In this document: piece by piece, positions 27,429 through 35,920 of the stretch
Layout: each line of letters starts with the position of its first letter
Position numbering within the stretch: position 1 is the stretch's first letter
NCBI GenBank assembly: GCA_022709905.1
Contig: JAKLHY010000021.1
Span: 1 to 64,000 of the forward strand
Direction: 5' to 3'
DNA from: Verrucomicrobiota bacterium
GTDB taxonomy: Bacteria; Verrucomicrobiota; Verrucomicrobiia; Limisphaerales; UBA1319
DNA length: 64,000 nt
Made by a program: the position numbers and the translations under genes
The notes under the pieces: model-generated
The model's input: only the letters and a program-made list of their open reading frames with translations
The model's database searches: none
What the model was told of the DNA's origin: nothing

Positions 27429-27457
27429 ACCACTAATCTTCACTTATTTTCACTAAA
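27429..27457. repeat. Short AT-rich intergenic repeat-like motif
   Basis: ACCACTAATCTTCACTTATT and the following TTCACTAAA contain TCACT-type units repeated at short distance between trpB and the broken sigma gene. I recall similar strings as dispersed intergenic sequences in this phylum, but only one copy is in the window, so repeat status is a guess. Confidence 0.3.
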
Positions 27458-27506
27458 AAACCATGTCGGATTTGGAATTCCGCGGCTTCTTTATCTGTGA
27501 AAGACA

Positions 27507-28266
27507 ATGAGCGAGGACGAACCACTCTTACGCGCCTATGCGGAACAACGCTGCGAGGCGGCTTTTGGCAAGCTGGTCTCCCGGCACATCGACTTGGTGT
27601 ATTCGGTCGCGGCGCGGGGGGTCGGCGGGGACAGCCACCTGGCTCAGGATGTGGTTCAGACCGTGTTCACTGATTTGTCGCGCAAGGCTGGAAGACTGCC
27701 GGCGGGCGTGGTGCTGGCGGGCTGGCTTTGTCGGCACACCTTCTTTGTGGCTTCGTCTCTCGTCCGCGCTGGCGATGGCGATGAGCAGTTGTGCGTTGAC
27801 AGCCGCGCCGGTTGGAATGGCAGCCCAGTTGGCCGCGACCATCCTCGAGGGAGCAGGCACCAGCAGTGGCATCGCCTTGTCTTGGTTGAATATTATGGCG
27901 TGGGCAAAAACCAAATCTGCAATCGTGACTTCGACCGTGGTCCTTCTGACCGTCGTCAATACGGCCTTTGTCGTCCGACTTGAATCCACTCGGCGGGCGA
28001 GTCCGCCGGCTGGAGGAAATCAGCCGGCAGCGTCTGTCGGGACGAATGCCATGCCTTCGGCGGCGCCGATTCAAAGCAATCGATTCGGTTTTCATTGGAG
28101 CCAGGTAGAGTCAACCGACTATCGCCGATACATTGCCAACTTGCGCGCGGTGGGTTGTCCTGAAGGAACCATTCGTGACCTGATTGGTTCTTGCAGGTGC
28201 ACGACCCCGAGGAAGAACTCCTATTTCTGCCGGAAGATAAACGCCAGGCGGCTCTGCAGGTTCTGA
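27507..28266 (+). pseudogene. Broken ECF sigma factor fused to a membrane segment
   Basis: Two reading frames together resemble one ancestral protein. The first frame (27507 to about 27770) encodes sigma region 2: LLRAYAEQRCEAAFGKLVSR, HIDLVYSVAARGVGG and HLAQDVVQTVF, continuing to AGWLCRHTFFVASSLVRA. It then loses similarity. From about 27765 the next frame encodes ALTAAPVGMAAQLAATILEG, a membrane helix (KSAIVTSTVVLLTVVNTAFV), a Pro/Ala linker and YIANLRAVGCPEGTIRDLI, stopping at 28266. Region 4 is missing, so an internal deletion with frameshift is likely. Verrucomicrobial sigma factors with C-terminal membrane parts are known to me as a type. This copy cannot direct transcription. Confidence 0.65.
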
Positions 28267-28892
28267 TCGAGGGGGGGGGTGAGGACAAGAAAGCCAAGTT
28301 CCAAAACGACCATCCGAATTTCGATCCTGCGCGCGAATTGTTTGACGACAAGCTGAAGCTTCTGGCCCAGGTGCTTTCTGCCAGCGAACTCGAGGAGTAT
28401 CGGTTGCGGCACTCGCCGAAGGTTGGCTGGCTCCGCGAGGAAGTTCAGTATCTGAACTGCACTCCGGAAGAATTCAAGGCCCTGGCGGAATTGCGGGAGA
28501 GGCATTTGCGGCCGGGCAACCAGGATTTGAGCGTGGACCGCGCGACTGCAATGGATGAGGTTCGGGCGCTCTTTGGCAACGAGCGAGCCCGCGAATACGA
28601 ATGTGTGAGTGACTTCGGCTACCTGAATGTGCGGCGAGCGGCAGACCGCGCTGGAATCGCGTCCGATCTTGGCGATCGAGCGGGCCGGATTGCCTATGAG
28701 GCCCGGGTGGCCGTGGAAAGAACCGCGAAGGATGGCGCCCTTCGATCCGAGGAGCGAAGGCGTCGGATTCAGGAGCTTCAGTCCCAGGCGGAAATGCGTC
28801 TCAGTGCAGCGCTGGGAAACACTCCGCAGCCTGCTCTTCGTAGCGCATTGGTGAGCACCCTTCAGAACACGGCTGCCACGTTCCGCCCATGA
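28191..28892 (+). CDS. Hypothetical protein, probable C-terminal remnant of the broken sigma gene
   Basis: A 233-residue reading frame from a TTG, with GTG 28197 as the alternative. It overlaps the end of the broken sigma/membrane frame and has an in-frame stop just upstream (28176). The product is highly charged and helical, with LSASELEEYRLRHSPKVGWL, CTPEEFKALAELRE and LFGNERAREYECVSDFGYLN. These blocks look like the C-terminal part of the family whose N-terminal motif LRAVGCPEGTIRDLI stops in the previous frame, so this may be its detached end. Its stop overlaps the next ATG (ATGA, 28889-28892). The lack of a good start makes independent expression doubtful. Confidence 0.5.
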   Translation: MQVHDPEEELLFLPEDKRQAALQVLIEGGGEDKKAKFQNDHPNFDPARELFDDKLKLLAQVLSASELEEYRLRHSPKVGWLREEVQYLNCTPEEFKALAELRERHLRPGNQDLSVDRATAMDEVRALFGNERAREYECVSDFGYLNVRRAADRAGIASDLGDRAGRIAYEARVAVERTAKDGALRSEERRRRIQELQSQAEMRLSAALGNTPQPALRSALVSTLQNTAATFRP

Positions 28893-29788
28893 AACGATTA
28901 TTATCCATCTGTGTGTTGATCCATGTTGTGCTGGCCGGTGTGCTGTGGTGGAACCTTCATGAGCGTTATGAGCAATCGATGGTTCGGATCCTGCGCATGG
29001 CTGCTGGCGAATCCCCCGAGAGCCCGACTCAAAGGATACCTCAAGGTTCATCGGTGAGCGCGAAGCCTGCGACCCGGTGGGATTTGATCGAGACAAAGGA
29101 CTTGAAGCAGTTTCTCGCGAACCTGCGCGCAGTGGGTTGCCCCGAGCAGACCATTCGGGATCTTGTCATGTTTCGGGTTTTCCGGAATTACCGCCGTCAG
29201 TTGCTGGATCGGGAAGCCGAGGCCCAGCGCTCGCGGAATTACACGCAACTCGTCGGACATCGTGAATGGCAGGAACGAACCTGGCAGCGCGGCGAGATGA
29301 GTCATGCCATGGAATGCGAATTGGAGTCTTTGTTGGGCATGAGCGCCGCGGATTTGAGAGCGGTCTTATTTGGCGAGCGAGTGATGGAGCGGGATCGCAA
29401 TTATATCGGCTTGGAAAAGAGAGGCCGGTTGCGGGAGATCGAGCAGCAGCAGGAAGAGCTGGCTCACGCGGATCGGCAAAGAAAAGAGGAGAAAGAGCGG
29501 ATGCGGCTGCGGGAGCAGACACGCCTGACCAAACTCGCCAACGAGGTGGGTATTGACCAAGATCTGGCTATCCGGTTTTTTAACAGGCTGGAGCAAGAGA
29601 TGCCGGTCCTGGAGAAAGAATTTGAGGTCATAGCCAAGAGCATGGATGGCAGCCTGGAAAAGGCTGAGGAGTTCAAGGCGGCTGTTCATGCTGAATTCAA
29701 TAAGCTCGCGGTGGAAATTCTTGGTGAAAAGGGCCCGGAACTCGTGAAGAAGCTCTTGGAGGAGCCTGAGTCAATCAAGGCAAATTAG
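28889..29788 (+). CDS. Membrane-anchored coiled-coil protein with GCPEQTIRDL motif
   Basis: A 299-residue hypothetical protein. An N-terminal membrane or signal segment (LSICVLIHVVLAGVLWW) is followed by a linker and then FLANLRAVGCPEQTIRDLV (about residues 71-89). That motif is nearly identical to the one in the broken gene upstream (YIANLRAVGCPEGTIRDLI). A long, charged coiled coil rich in Arg, Glu and Gln follows (about 95-230), with a helical C-terminus. The ATG overlaps the previous stop. The shared motif shows the two genes are paralogues or pieces of one tandem family. No enzymatic motif is visible and the role is unknown. Confidence 0.6.
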   Translation: MKRLLSICVLIHVVLAGVLWWNLHERYEQSMVRILRMAAGESPESPTQRIPQGSSVSAKPATRWDLIETKDLKQFLANLRAVGCPEQTIRDLVMFRVFRNYRRQLLDREAEAQRSRNYTQLVGHREWQERTWQRGEMSHAMECELESLLGMSAADLRAVLFGERVMERDRNYIGLEKRGRLREIEQQQEELAHADRQRKEEKERMRLREQTRLTKLANEVGIDQDLAIRFFNRLEQEMPVLEKEFEVIAKSMDGSLEKAEEFKAAVHAEFNKLAVEILGEKGPELVKKLLEEPESIKAN

Positions 29789-29923
29789 GGTCATTTTCTT
29801 CGGGCCTGCGCTATTGGGATCACGAGGTGGCCATAACCCAAGCTAGACACGATGAATGGCGACGCGAATGGGGCCGGGCCGGGAAATCGCAAATGGAACT
29901 CGTGCTTAAAATCTTATTGTGAG

Positions 29924-30640
29924 TCACAGGCGCCGGAGTCGAAGATCCCGAACAAAGCCGGCGTGGCCGTCTAACATCAAACGATTCCGTCCGCCGGCGT
30001 GCGCGCTGCGTCCCCTCAGTCCGGGCGGCAGAGTGGACACGGTCCCGGGAAAGTAGACATCCACGCTCAATTCCACGTCCGACGGTCCCTCCGGGGTGCC
30101 GGCATTGGGATTGTTGGCTGCGCGCAGCGATGACACGGCATCGGTCTCGGATCGGCCCCAGAAATTGTCCCGGGCCACCGGTTCGTCCATCCGATCAAAG
30201 CGCCACATCCAGTAGTTCACGACCAAAGCGTTCGATTGGGAACTCGAGATTTGCCAAACCTGCGGCGTATCGGGAAAACGGGATAGCCGGGTCGAGGGGC
30301 AATTCCAAACCTTTGCCACGGCCAGTTCGTTGCTCAGGACAATCGGCGCCCAACCCGCGCGCGGATCGCTCGTCGGCCACGTTGTCCAGGGCCGGTAACC
30401 TCCTGGAAGGCTTTCCTTGAGATCGCGGCGGTCGGGAAAATGGCCCTGGTTGTCGTCCAGGAAGACTCGCCAGCCGATCCCCTGCTGCCGCAACTGAGAT
30501 AGACAGGCCGTTCGATCGGCGAGTTGCCGGGCTCGTGCCAATCCCGGCAGAAGAAGAGCGGCCAGGATGGCCATGACGGCGATCACGACCAGCAACTCAA
30601 TCAGCGTGAATCCAGGATGGTTGGACTCGAACTTGTCCAT
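29924..30640 (-). CDS. Pseudopilin with H-x9-DG motif
   Basis: A 238-residue type II secretion/pseudopilin-like protein of the kind multiplied in Verrucomicrobiota and Planctomycetota genomes. The prepilin site is HPG/FTLIELLVVIAVMAILAALL. The globular part ends with the motif HAGGRNRLMLDGHA, matching the H-x9-DG signature. It is encoded alone. Members of this family are usually annotated as prepilin N-terminal cleavage domain proteins; the substrate or partner is unknown. It is unrelated in its body to the duplicated minor-pilin operons at 12-17 kb. Confidence 0.82.
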   Translation of the reverse strand: MDKFESNHPGFTLIELLVVIAVMAILAALLLPGLARARQLADRTACLSQLRQQGIGWRVFLDDNQGHFPDRRDLKESLPGGYRPWTTWPTSDPRAGWAPIVLSNELAVAKVWNCPSTRLSRFPDTPQVWQISSSQSNALVVNYWMWRFDRMDEPVARDNFWGRSETDAVSSLRAANNPNAGTPEGPSDVELSVDVYFPGTVSTLPPGLRGRSAHAGGRNRLMLDGHAGFVRDLRLRRL

Positions 30641-30949
30641 GGTAAGACGCGGTCATAAAATAAATCAGGGCATGTGATTGTCAACCCGGGTGCCTGATCC
30701 CAAATCCGCCCGTAAGATACCCGCAAAAAATCTAACCGCGAATCCACACCCGTGGACACGAATCAAACCGGAGGGATCCTGTTGGCTGAATCGCTCTGCG
30801 GTGAGAATTCCGCGCGCGTACGATCGTTGCGGGCTCCGAAGCGAGAGTCACTCTGCGGGCGGGAGCACGGATTTATCCGGCAGCCTTGGTTCTCGCGGGA
30901 TCTCATACATTCCATCGATTTTAAGGAACGTCCCCATGGCTGCGTCGGA
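30641..30949. other. Gene-free stretch with half repeat
   Basis: This stretch has no credible gene. It contains, at 30734-30763, a sequence beginning AACCGCGAAT that resembles one arm of the inverted-repeat element at 2084-2229. Within it TCCAC and GTGGA can pair around ACCC. The second arm is not visible, so this is a half element or solo copy. Confidence 0.5.
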
Positions 30950-31366
30950 TCATGGCCACCAATCGGTGACTTTATAGGTAATCGCCCAGGGGGTGTCCCC
31001 CGTTCCTTTGCGGCTTTCGGGCATCCAGTCTCCGGAGGCGTTGGGTTTCAACCAGTAGCCGGTCACATGGAAATCAGTGACGCAGTTTGGACCCGATGGA
31101 TCCAGCGGATCCTGATTCTTCAAGGACGTTACGACCTCGACCTCCCGTTCTGTCTTGGTGTAATAAACCACGCCGTTGACGGCCCAACTCGTGGACATTT
31201 CATCCCAAATGGTATAGTGGTAGGTCTGCGATAAGACCGTGCGGGTGTTCTTGTCGTATTTTTGATAATCTACGCCGGCGCCTTCTCCGTTGTTCCACAG
31301 GATCGCGACGTATTCTTCACCGAGGTCGACCAGGCTGGGGCCTTTCTTGGAGGGCATAGTAGGCAT
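30950..31366 (-). CDS. Hypothetical protein downstream of the Ig-repeat gene
   Basis: A reading frame of about 138 residues from ATG 31366; a TTG at 31387 gives 145. The product begins MPTMPSKKGPSLVDLG and is rich in Tyr, Trp and Thr, with a run of likely beta strands (AILWNNGEGAGVDYQKY, QTYHYTIWDEMSTSWAVNGV). There is no signal peptide in this frame and I recognise no family. It follows the 1371-residue Ig protein gene on the same strand after 145 bp. It may be a real small gene or the remnant of a longer secreted protein. Confidence 0.4.
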   Translation of the reverse strand: MPTMPSKKGPSLVDLGEEYVAILWNNGEGAGVDYQKYDKNTRTVLSQTYHYTIWDEMSTSWAVNGVVYYTKTEREVEVVTSLKNQDPLDPSGPNCVTDFHVTGYWLKPNASGDWMPESRKGTGDTPWAITYKVTDWWP

Positions 31367-31511
31367 CAGAGTCAGTCCTGCAAGCAATGTCTGTCAGGGA
31401 TGCTTCCATAGGAGACTGGTATTCAGAAGCATCAGCTGGCTGAGTTCCCTCCCAGGATTGAGGTCCCCGTTACGACGGAGGAAACCGCGCTGGCTGCGGA
31501 AAGGCGGTAAG

Positions 31512-34500
31512 CTACGGTTGGTACTCAAACCTTCCAGATATTCGCCGGCCTTTGGGATCGGTGCCTTTGTAGGCTCCAGATTCTTCGCAGCAGAAGAAGA
31601 GATCCACGTTGGCCCTTCCTTGGCCAGGGATGGTTGCGATGACCTTGCCGCTGTTATCGCCGGTTTTTTGGTAGGTGTATGTGGCGGTGAAGCTTTCCTC
31701 CTGATCCCACGCGTAGAGATTGTTGCCGGCTTCGAATTCCAAATGGGTGACCCAACCATCTTCATTCTCGATAAACACCAGGCTCGCTCCGGCGAGAGAG
31801 ATGGGCGCAAACTGGGCGTTGCGCTCTCGAATTTCGAACGAGCCCGATATGGCCCTTCCTCCTCCGGCGGTTTCAGTCCCGGAGATTTGGCCCTCGTCAG
31901 GGGAGGTAAAAGTCAGCGTGACATTCACTCGATTGCTGGGGGTCGTGATGGTCGCGGTCGCGGAATTCGGGCCCTTCTTCCGATAGCTATAGGTGACCAC
32001 CTGAGTTTCTTCGATGTCAGAATCGACCGCGGTGCTTTCGGTCGCAAACAGCATCATGGTTTCCCAACCATCCCGGTCATTGATGAAGCTCCATTGTTGT
32101 CCGACCAGCGTATCGGGGGCCCATTCCTGCGCGCGCACGGTCACGGTCGCTGGCGCACTGGTCGCGGATCCAACCGGATTCCTGATGGTGACCGAGTATT
32201 TACCGTTGTCGATCACCGACACATCGTCAAGCCACAGGAATGAATCGGTGGCTCCTTCGATGATTTTGCCGTCCTTTTTCCATTGGTATTCCAAGGGTTC
32301 GGTTCCTTCTGCTTCGACTTCGAGATAGATTGAGGAACCGGGTTCGGAGGTTTGATTTTGGGGTGGGGAGAGAATGGCAGGTGGTGACGAGACCTGGAGG
32401 TGGGAATCCTGGCTTTGGATTTCGCCCACGGCATTTTTCACGACCACATAATAGGTCCCTTCGTGGTCTGATTTGGCGGAGGTGATCGTCAATTGCGCGC
32501 TGGTGGCGCCGGTGAGGGTTTTGCTGTTGACCAGGGATTCTCCATTGAAAAACCATTGGAAGGCGAGTGGCGAAGTGCCGGTCGCTTTGACTGAGAAGGT
32601 GACTTTTTTCCCTGCAGCGATGTTCTGATCGACGGGTTGCTGGGCGACTGCGGGAGGCGCTGCGACTTTGAGTTGGGCGGTTTTGCTTTTGATCACGCCG
32701 CCCGTATTGCGAATCTCCACGCTGTAGGTTCCCTCATCAGCGGCCTGCACTCCAGCAATGGTCAGCGTGGGACTTGTTGCGCCGGCCATTCGGTTGTCAA
32801 CAACCAAGGGCTTGCCGTTCTTGAGCCATTGGTACCCTGGGGCGGGATCACCTGTGGCTGTGACTTCGAATCGAGCAGTGTCACCCGCGATCAACGTCTG
32901 GTTTGGAGGTTGGCTGGTAATGGCGGGCGGAACGACCATATCCAAAAAGGCAGGCGTGCTGACGATGGAGCCCAGGGGGTTGCTGACGATCACGGTGTAG
33001 GCGCCTTCGGCCGATGCGGTTGCGCCCTTCATGGTCAGCGTGGCGGCGGTGGCTCCAGTAATAGTTTTGCTGTTGACGAGGTTCACACCATTGAATTGCC
33101 ACTGATAGGTGAGGGGGGCAGTGCCCGACGCGGAGACCTTGAACGACGCAGTTTTACCGCTGATCACGGCAGCATTCACAGGCTGAGTCTTGATGGCGGG
33201 GGGCACGCCAATGGTCAGCTTGGCCGTTTTGCTGGTGACTTGCCCGGCGCTATTGACGAGAGTGACGGTGTATGAGCCTGCATCCGCAGTCTGGACATTG
33301 AGAATCTTCAATTGAGGGGAGTTGACCCCCAGGACTCGGTCGGTTCCGCTGAGCGCTTTGCCATTGCGTTTCCATTGATAGGTGGGCGCGGGCGCTCCAG
33401 CGCCCTGAACTTCGAAGACGGCCTCGCCGCCCGCGACGACGGTTTGATTTTGGGGTTGGCCTGTGATGGAGGGTTTGCTGATGATGGCGAGGAGGGCAGC
33501 CTCGCTGGTTGTTTTGGCTGCCTGGTTCTGGACTTCGACCCCGTAAGACCCGGCTTGAGCCAAAGTCACCTTGGACAGCTTCAGGGTTGCTCCGGTTTGA
33601 TTGGCCAGCGGCTGTCCGTTGAAAAACCACTGATACTGGATTGGTTCGGCGCCGGTTGCTTTGACCGTGAAGGTCACAGCAGCGCCTGCTTTCACATTCT
33701 GGGACTGGGGTTGGAGGGTGATTGTCGGAGCCTCCGCCAGGATGACGCCGGGCAGGGCCACAAATACAAACGTTCCCGATCCCGCGTGAAACACCATCAA
33801 TGGATTAAATGGATTGACGATTTTGTAGGTCCACGTGCCGGAGGATTTCGAAACAAAGTGGAAATCCACGATTTCGAGGTCGTCGATTTCCTGGTCGCCA
33901 TTGTAATCGTAGCGAAGTTCCATTTGAGCCGTATCGGGTCCCGTTTTCACGTAGGTATAGGGCACGTCTTGGCCGGCGTGATCTCCTCCGATCTGGGTTC
34001 GGGTTGTCGCGGTAAAATCCCAGGTCTGCCGCTCGTTGGGGGACTCCACAATTTGGGCTTTGGCTCCCTCCAGATCTTCGGGAGCAAATCCGGGATCCAC
34101 CAGACTGAGTTCCGCTCCCTGGCTGGTTGCCGAACCTCGGGCATTACGGACCTGGACCGAATAGGTTCCAACATTCGAGGCCTGAACCGCCGGGATGGCC
34201 AGAACGCGTGCGGTGGCTCCCTCGAGGAGGAGACCGTTCTGAAACCACTGGTAAGATAAAGGTTCACTGCCGGTTACCAACACCTCGAACTGGGCGGTGG
34301 TTCCAGCAGGGACAGCCTTGCTTGCGGGCTGCTGGGTAATCTGCGGAGCGATCATTTCCGAGACCACTAATTCAGTTGCCGCACTGGTAATCGAATCCTT
34401 AGAATTCGAGACGACTACGGTATAACTGCCGACATCGCTCAATTGCGCGTTGCTGAGGATCATCACCGAGGTTGCGGCGCCTTGGATTCGATCCGAGTCC

Positions 34501-35627
34501 GACAATTCCTGACCGTTAAAACGCCAGCGAAATGTGGGGGCGGGCATGCCGTCCGCGAACACTCGGAAGGTGGCCTGTCCTCCCACGAAGACCTCTTGTG
34601 TTGCCCACAATGCATTGATGATGGGGACGGAGGATTGTTCATCGATTTCAGTATCCGCAGCGGCCCAATCCGCGGATCCGATGGCTGATGCCTGGCTGAT
34701 CACGATCTCCTGTTTCGTCGCCAGCACGTATTTTACCAGGGCCTTGCCATCCCGAATGAAAAGTAAAGTCGTATCATCGGGTGAACATGCGGTGACATAG
34801 GCCGACAGCCCGTCGGAGTGACGAACGACGGCATCGAACGAGGCGGTGCCCGAGGTGGATCCCAACGACTTTTGGACGATCAATCCCAGGGGATGTTGAT
34901 AGCCGGTCGTGACACCTCGGTTCCAATAGAGGGTCTTGCCGTCGCGCGACCAGACCGGATTGCGGTCGATGGTATCATCGTCCGGATCGGCGTAGAACAA
35001 CCGGGCTTGAGATCCATCGGCTTGGGCGATCCAGATATCATAGGAGGGTGACCAGGAACCCGCCTGACCGTCAAAAGCGATCCATCCGGCGCTCGATGAG
35101 AAAGACGCTTCCATGCCTAGGTCGAAGTCTCCGGACAATGGACCGCGAACGAGTGTGGAGGGATTCGATCCATCCAGATCGATGCGGCGCAGCAAACCCA
35201 TGCCGGGGCCGGGACCCGAGTAATAAAGAAGGGTGCTGTTGTTGAGCCAGCCGCCCAGGCTCGGACCATAGGGTTCACTGGCGAGGGGGATTGCGCGCTT
35301 GTTGGATCCATCAAGGTTCATCACCCAGATCTGGTTTCCGTTATGAGGGCTGCCAAAAGCCACGAGTTTACCGTCGGGTGACACCACGGGATCCTGGGCC
35401 GGCTGGTTGAAATCCGAGGTCAGGTTTTGCAGCGTCGTTCCATCGGGGCGAATCGAATACACATCGCTTTCCTGACCTGGGTCAAATACTGCGGAAAAAA
35501 AGATTGTCCCGTTGGCCATTTGACCGCCGTTGGCGCGGTCCCAATCCGCGAGGGCGACCAGAAAACTCGCCAAGAATAGGCCTCTGTACATCAAAGAAAG
35601 CATCGTCTCCCAGTTGGATTTCCTCAT
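31512..35627 (-). CDS. Giant secreted protein with TolB-like propeller and eight Ig-like domains
   Basis: A 1371-residue exported protein. After a signal-like N-terminus (about 1-35) comes a TolB/PD40-type beta-propeller (about 38-325; SVFSIRPDG-like repeats such as VYSIRPDGT, VVSPDGKLVAFGS, IWVMNLDGS). It is followed by Ig-like domains, each recognisable by QPQNQTVxAG, AxYQWxxNGxxL and DxGxYTVxVxN. I count eight: two before and six after an insert around residues 510-625. That insert and two C-terminal modules share an AP-x-x-L-x-G opening (FAPEDLEG, WAPDTLVG, FAPISLAG). The protein is probably cell-surface or secreted and adhesive; no catalytic site is seen. Its N-terminal ATG at 35627 is unambiguous. 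Confidence 0.85.
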   Translation of the reverse strand: MRKSNWETMLSLMYRGLFLASFLVALADWDRANGGQMANGTIFFSAVFDPGQESDVYSIRPDGTTLQNLTSDFNQPAQDPVVSPDGKLVAFGSPHNGNQIWVMNLDGSNKRAIPLASEPYGPSLGGWLNNSTLLYYSGPGPGMGLLRRIDLDGSNPSTLVRGPLSGDFDLGMEASFSSSAGWIAFDGQAGSWSPSYDIWIAQADGSQARLFYADPDDDTIDRNPVWSRDGKTLYWNRGVTTGYQHPLGLIVQKSLGSTSGTASFDAVVRHSDGLSAYVTACSPDDTTLLFIRDGKALVKYVLATKQEIVISQASAIGSADWAAADTEIDEQSSVPIINALWATQEVFVGGQATFRVFADGMPAPTFRWRFNGQELSDSDRIQGAATSVMILSNAQLSDVGSYTVVVSNSKDSITSAATELVVSEMIAPQITQQPASKAVPAGTTAQFEVLVTGSEPLSYQWFQNGLLLEGATARVLAIPAVQASNVGTYSVQVRNARGSATSQGAELSLVDPGFAPEDLEGAKAQIVESPNERQTWDFTATTRTQIGGDHAGQDVPYTYVKTGPDTAQMELRYDYNGDQEIDDLEIVDFHFVSKSSGTWTYKIVNPFNPLMVFHAGSGTFVFVALPGVILAEAPTITLQPQSQNVKAGAAVTFTVKATGAEPIQYQWFFNGQPLANQTGATLKLSKVTLAQAGSYGVEVQNQAAKTTSEAALLAIISKPSITGQPQNQTVVAGGEAVFEVQGAGAPAPTYQWKRNGKALSGTDRVLGVNSPQLKILNVQTADAGSYTVTLVNSAGQVTSKTAKLTIGVPPAIKTQPVNAAVISGKTASFKVSASGTAPLTYQWQFNGVNLVNSKTITGATAATLTMKGATASAEGAYTVIVSNPLGSIVSTPAFLDMVVPPAITSQPPNQTLIAGDTARFEVTATGDPAPGYQWLKNGKPLVVDNRMAGATSPTLTIAGVQAADEGTYSVEIRNTGGVIKSKTAQLKVAAPPAVAQQPVDQNIAAGKKVTFSVKATGTSPLAFQWFFNGESLVNSKTLTGATSAQLTITSAKSDHEGTYYVVVKNAVGEIQSQDSHLQVSSPPAILSPPQNQTSEPGSSIYLEVEAEGTEPLEYQWKKDGKIIEGATDSFLWLDDVSVIDNGKYSVTIRNPVGSATSAPATVTVRAQEWAPDTLVGQQWSFINDRDGWETMMLFATESTAVDSDIEETQVVTYSYRKKGPNSATATITTPSNRVNVTLTFTSPDEGQISGTETAGGGRAISGSFEIRERNAQFAPISLAGASLVFIENEDGWVTHLEFEAGNNLYAWDQEESFTATYTYQKTGDNSGKVIATIPGQGRANVDLFFCCEESGAYKGTDPKGRRISGRFEYQP

Positions 35628-35920
35628 AACTTCACTAATTGAATATGCGCCTCACTTGATAACCACCAAACTTTGCGTTTCAACCGTGGCGTGGCCAACC
35701 ACGGAACGCCGTGTCCCTACACCATGACCCCAGACATGGCAGACATAGGGCATGGCGGAAGAAAAAACGTGCCAGCAAAGTCCCAAGTCACTCGGGCTCT
35801 GTCAAGCGTGAATAACGTGCAATAGGGGGGGCCAACCTGGGCCGGGTGGTCCGTTGGGTGAACGTGTTGGGCGTCGATGCAGCCGATGCGACAGGATGGC
35901 GATTTGCGGAGGCCGCGTCG

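Noticed and set aside
26188..27429. 413-residue open frame antisense to trpB
   Set aside because: trpB on the other strand is complete and conserved, and this translation has no recognisable motif.
31388..31511. Possible transposon remnant between the Ig protein gene and the small ORF
   Set aside because: I saw no terminal inverted repeats, target duplication or transposase similarity in this short stretch.
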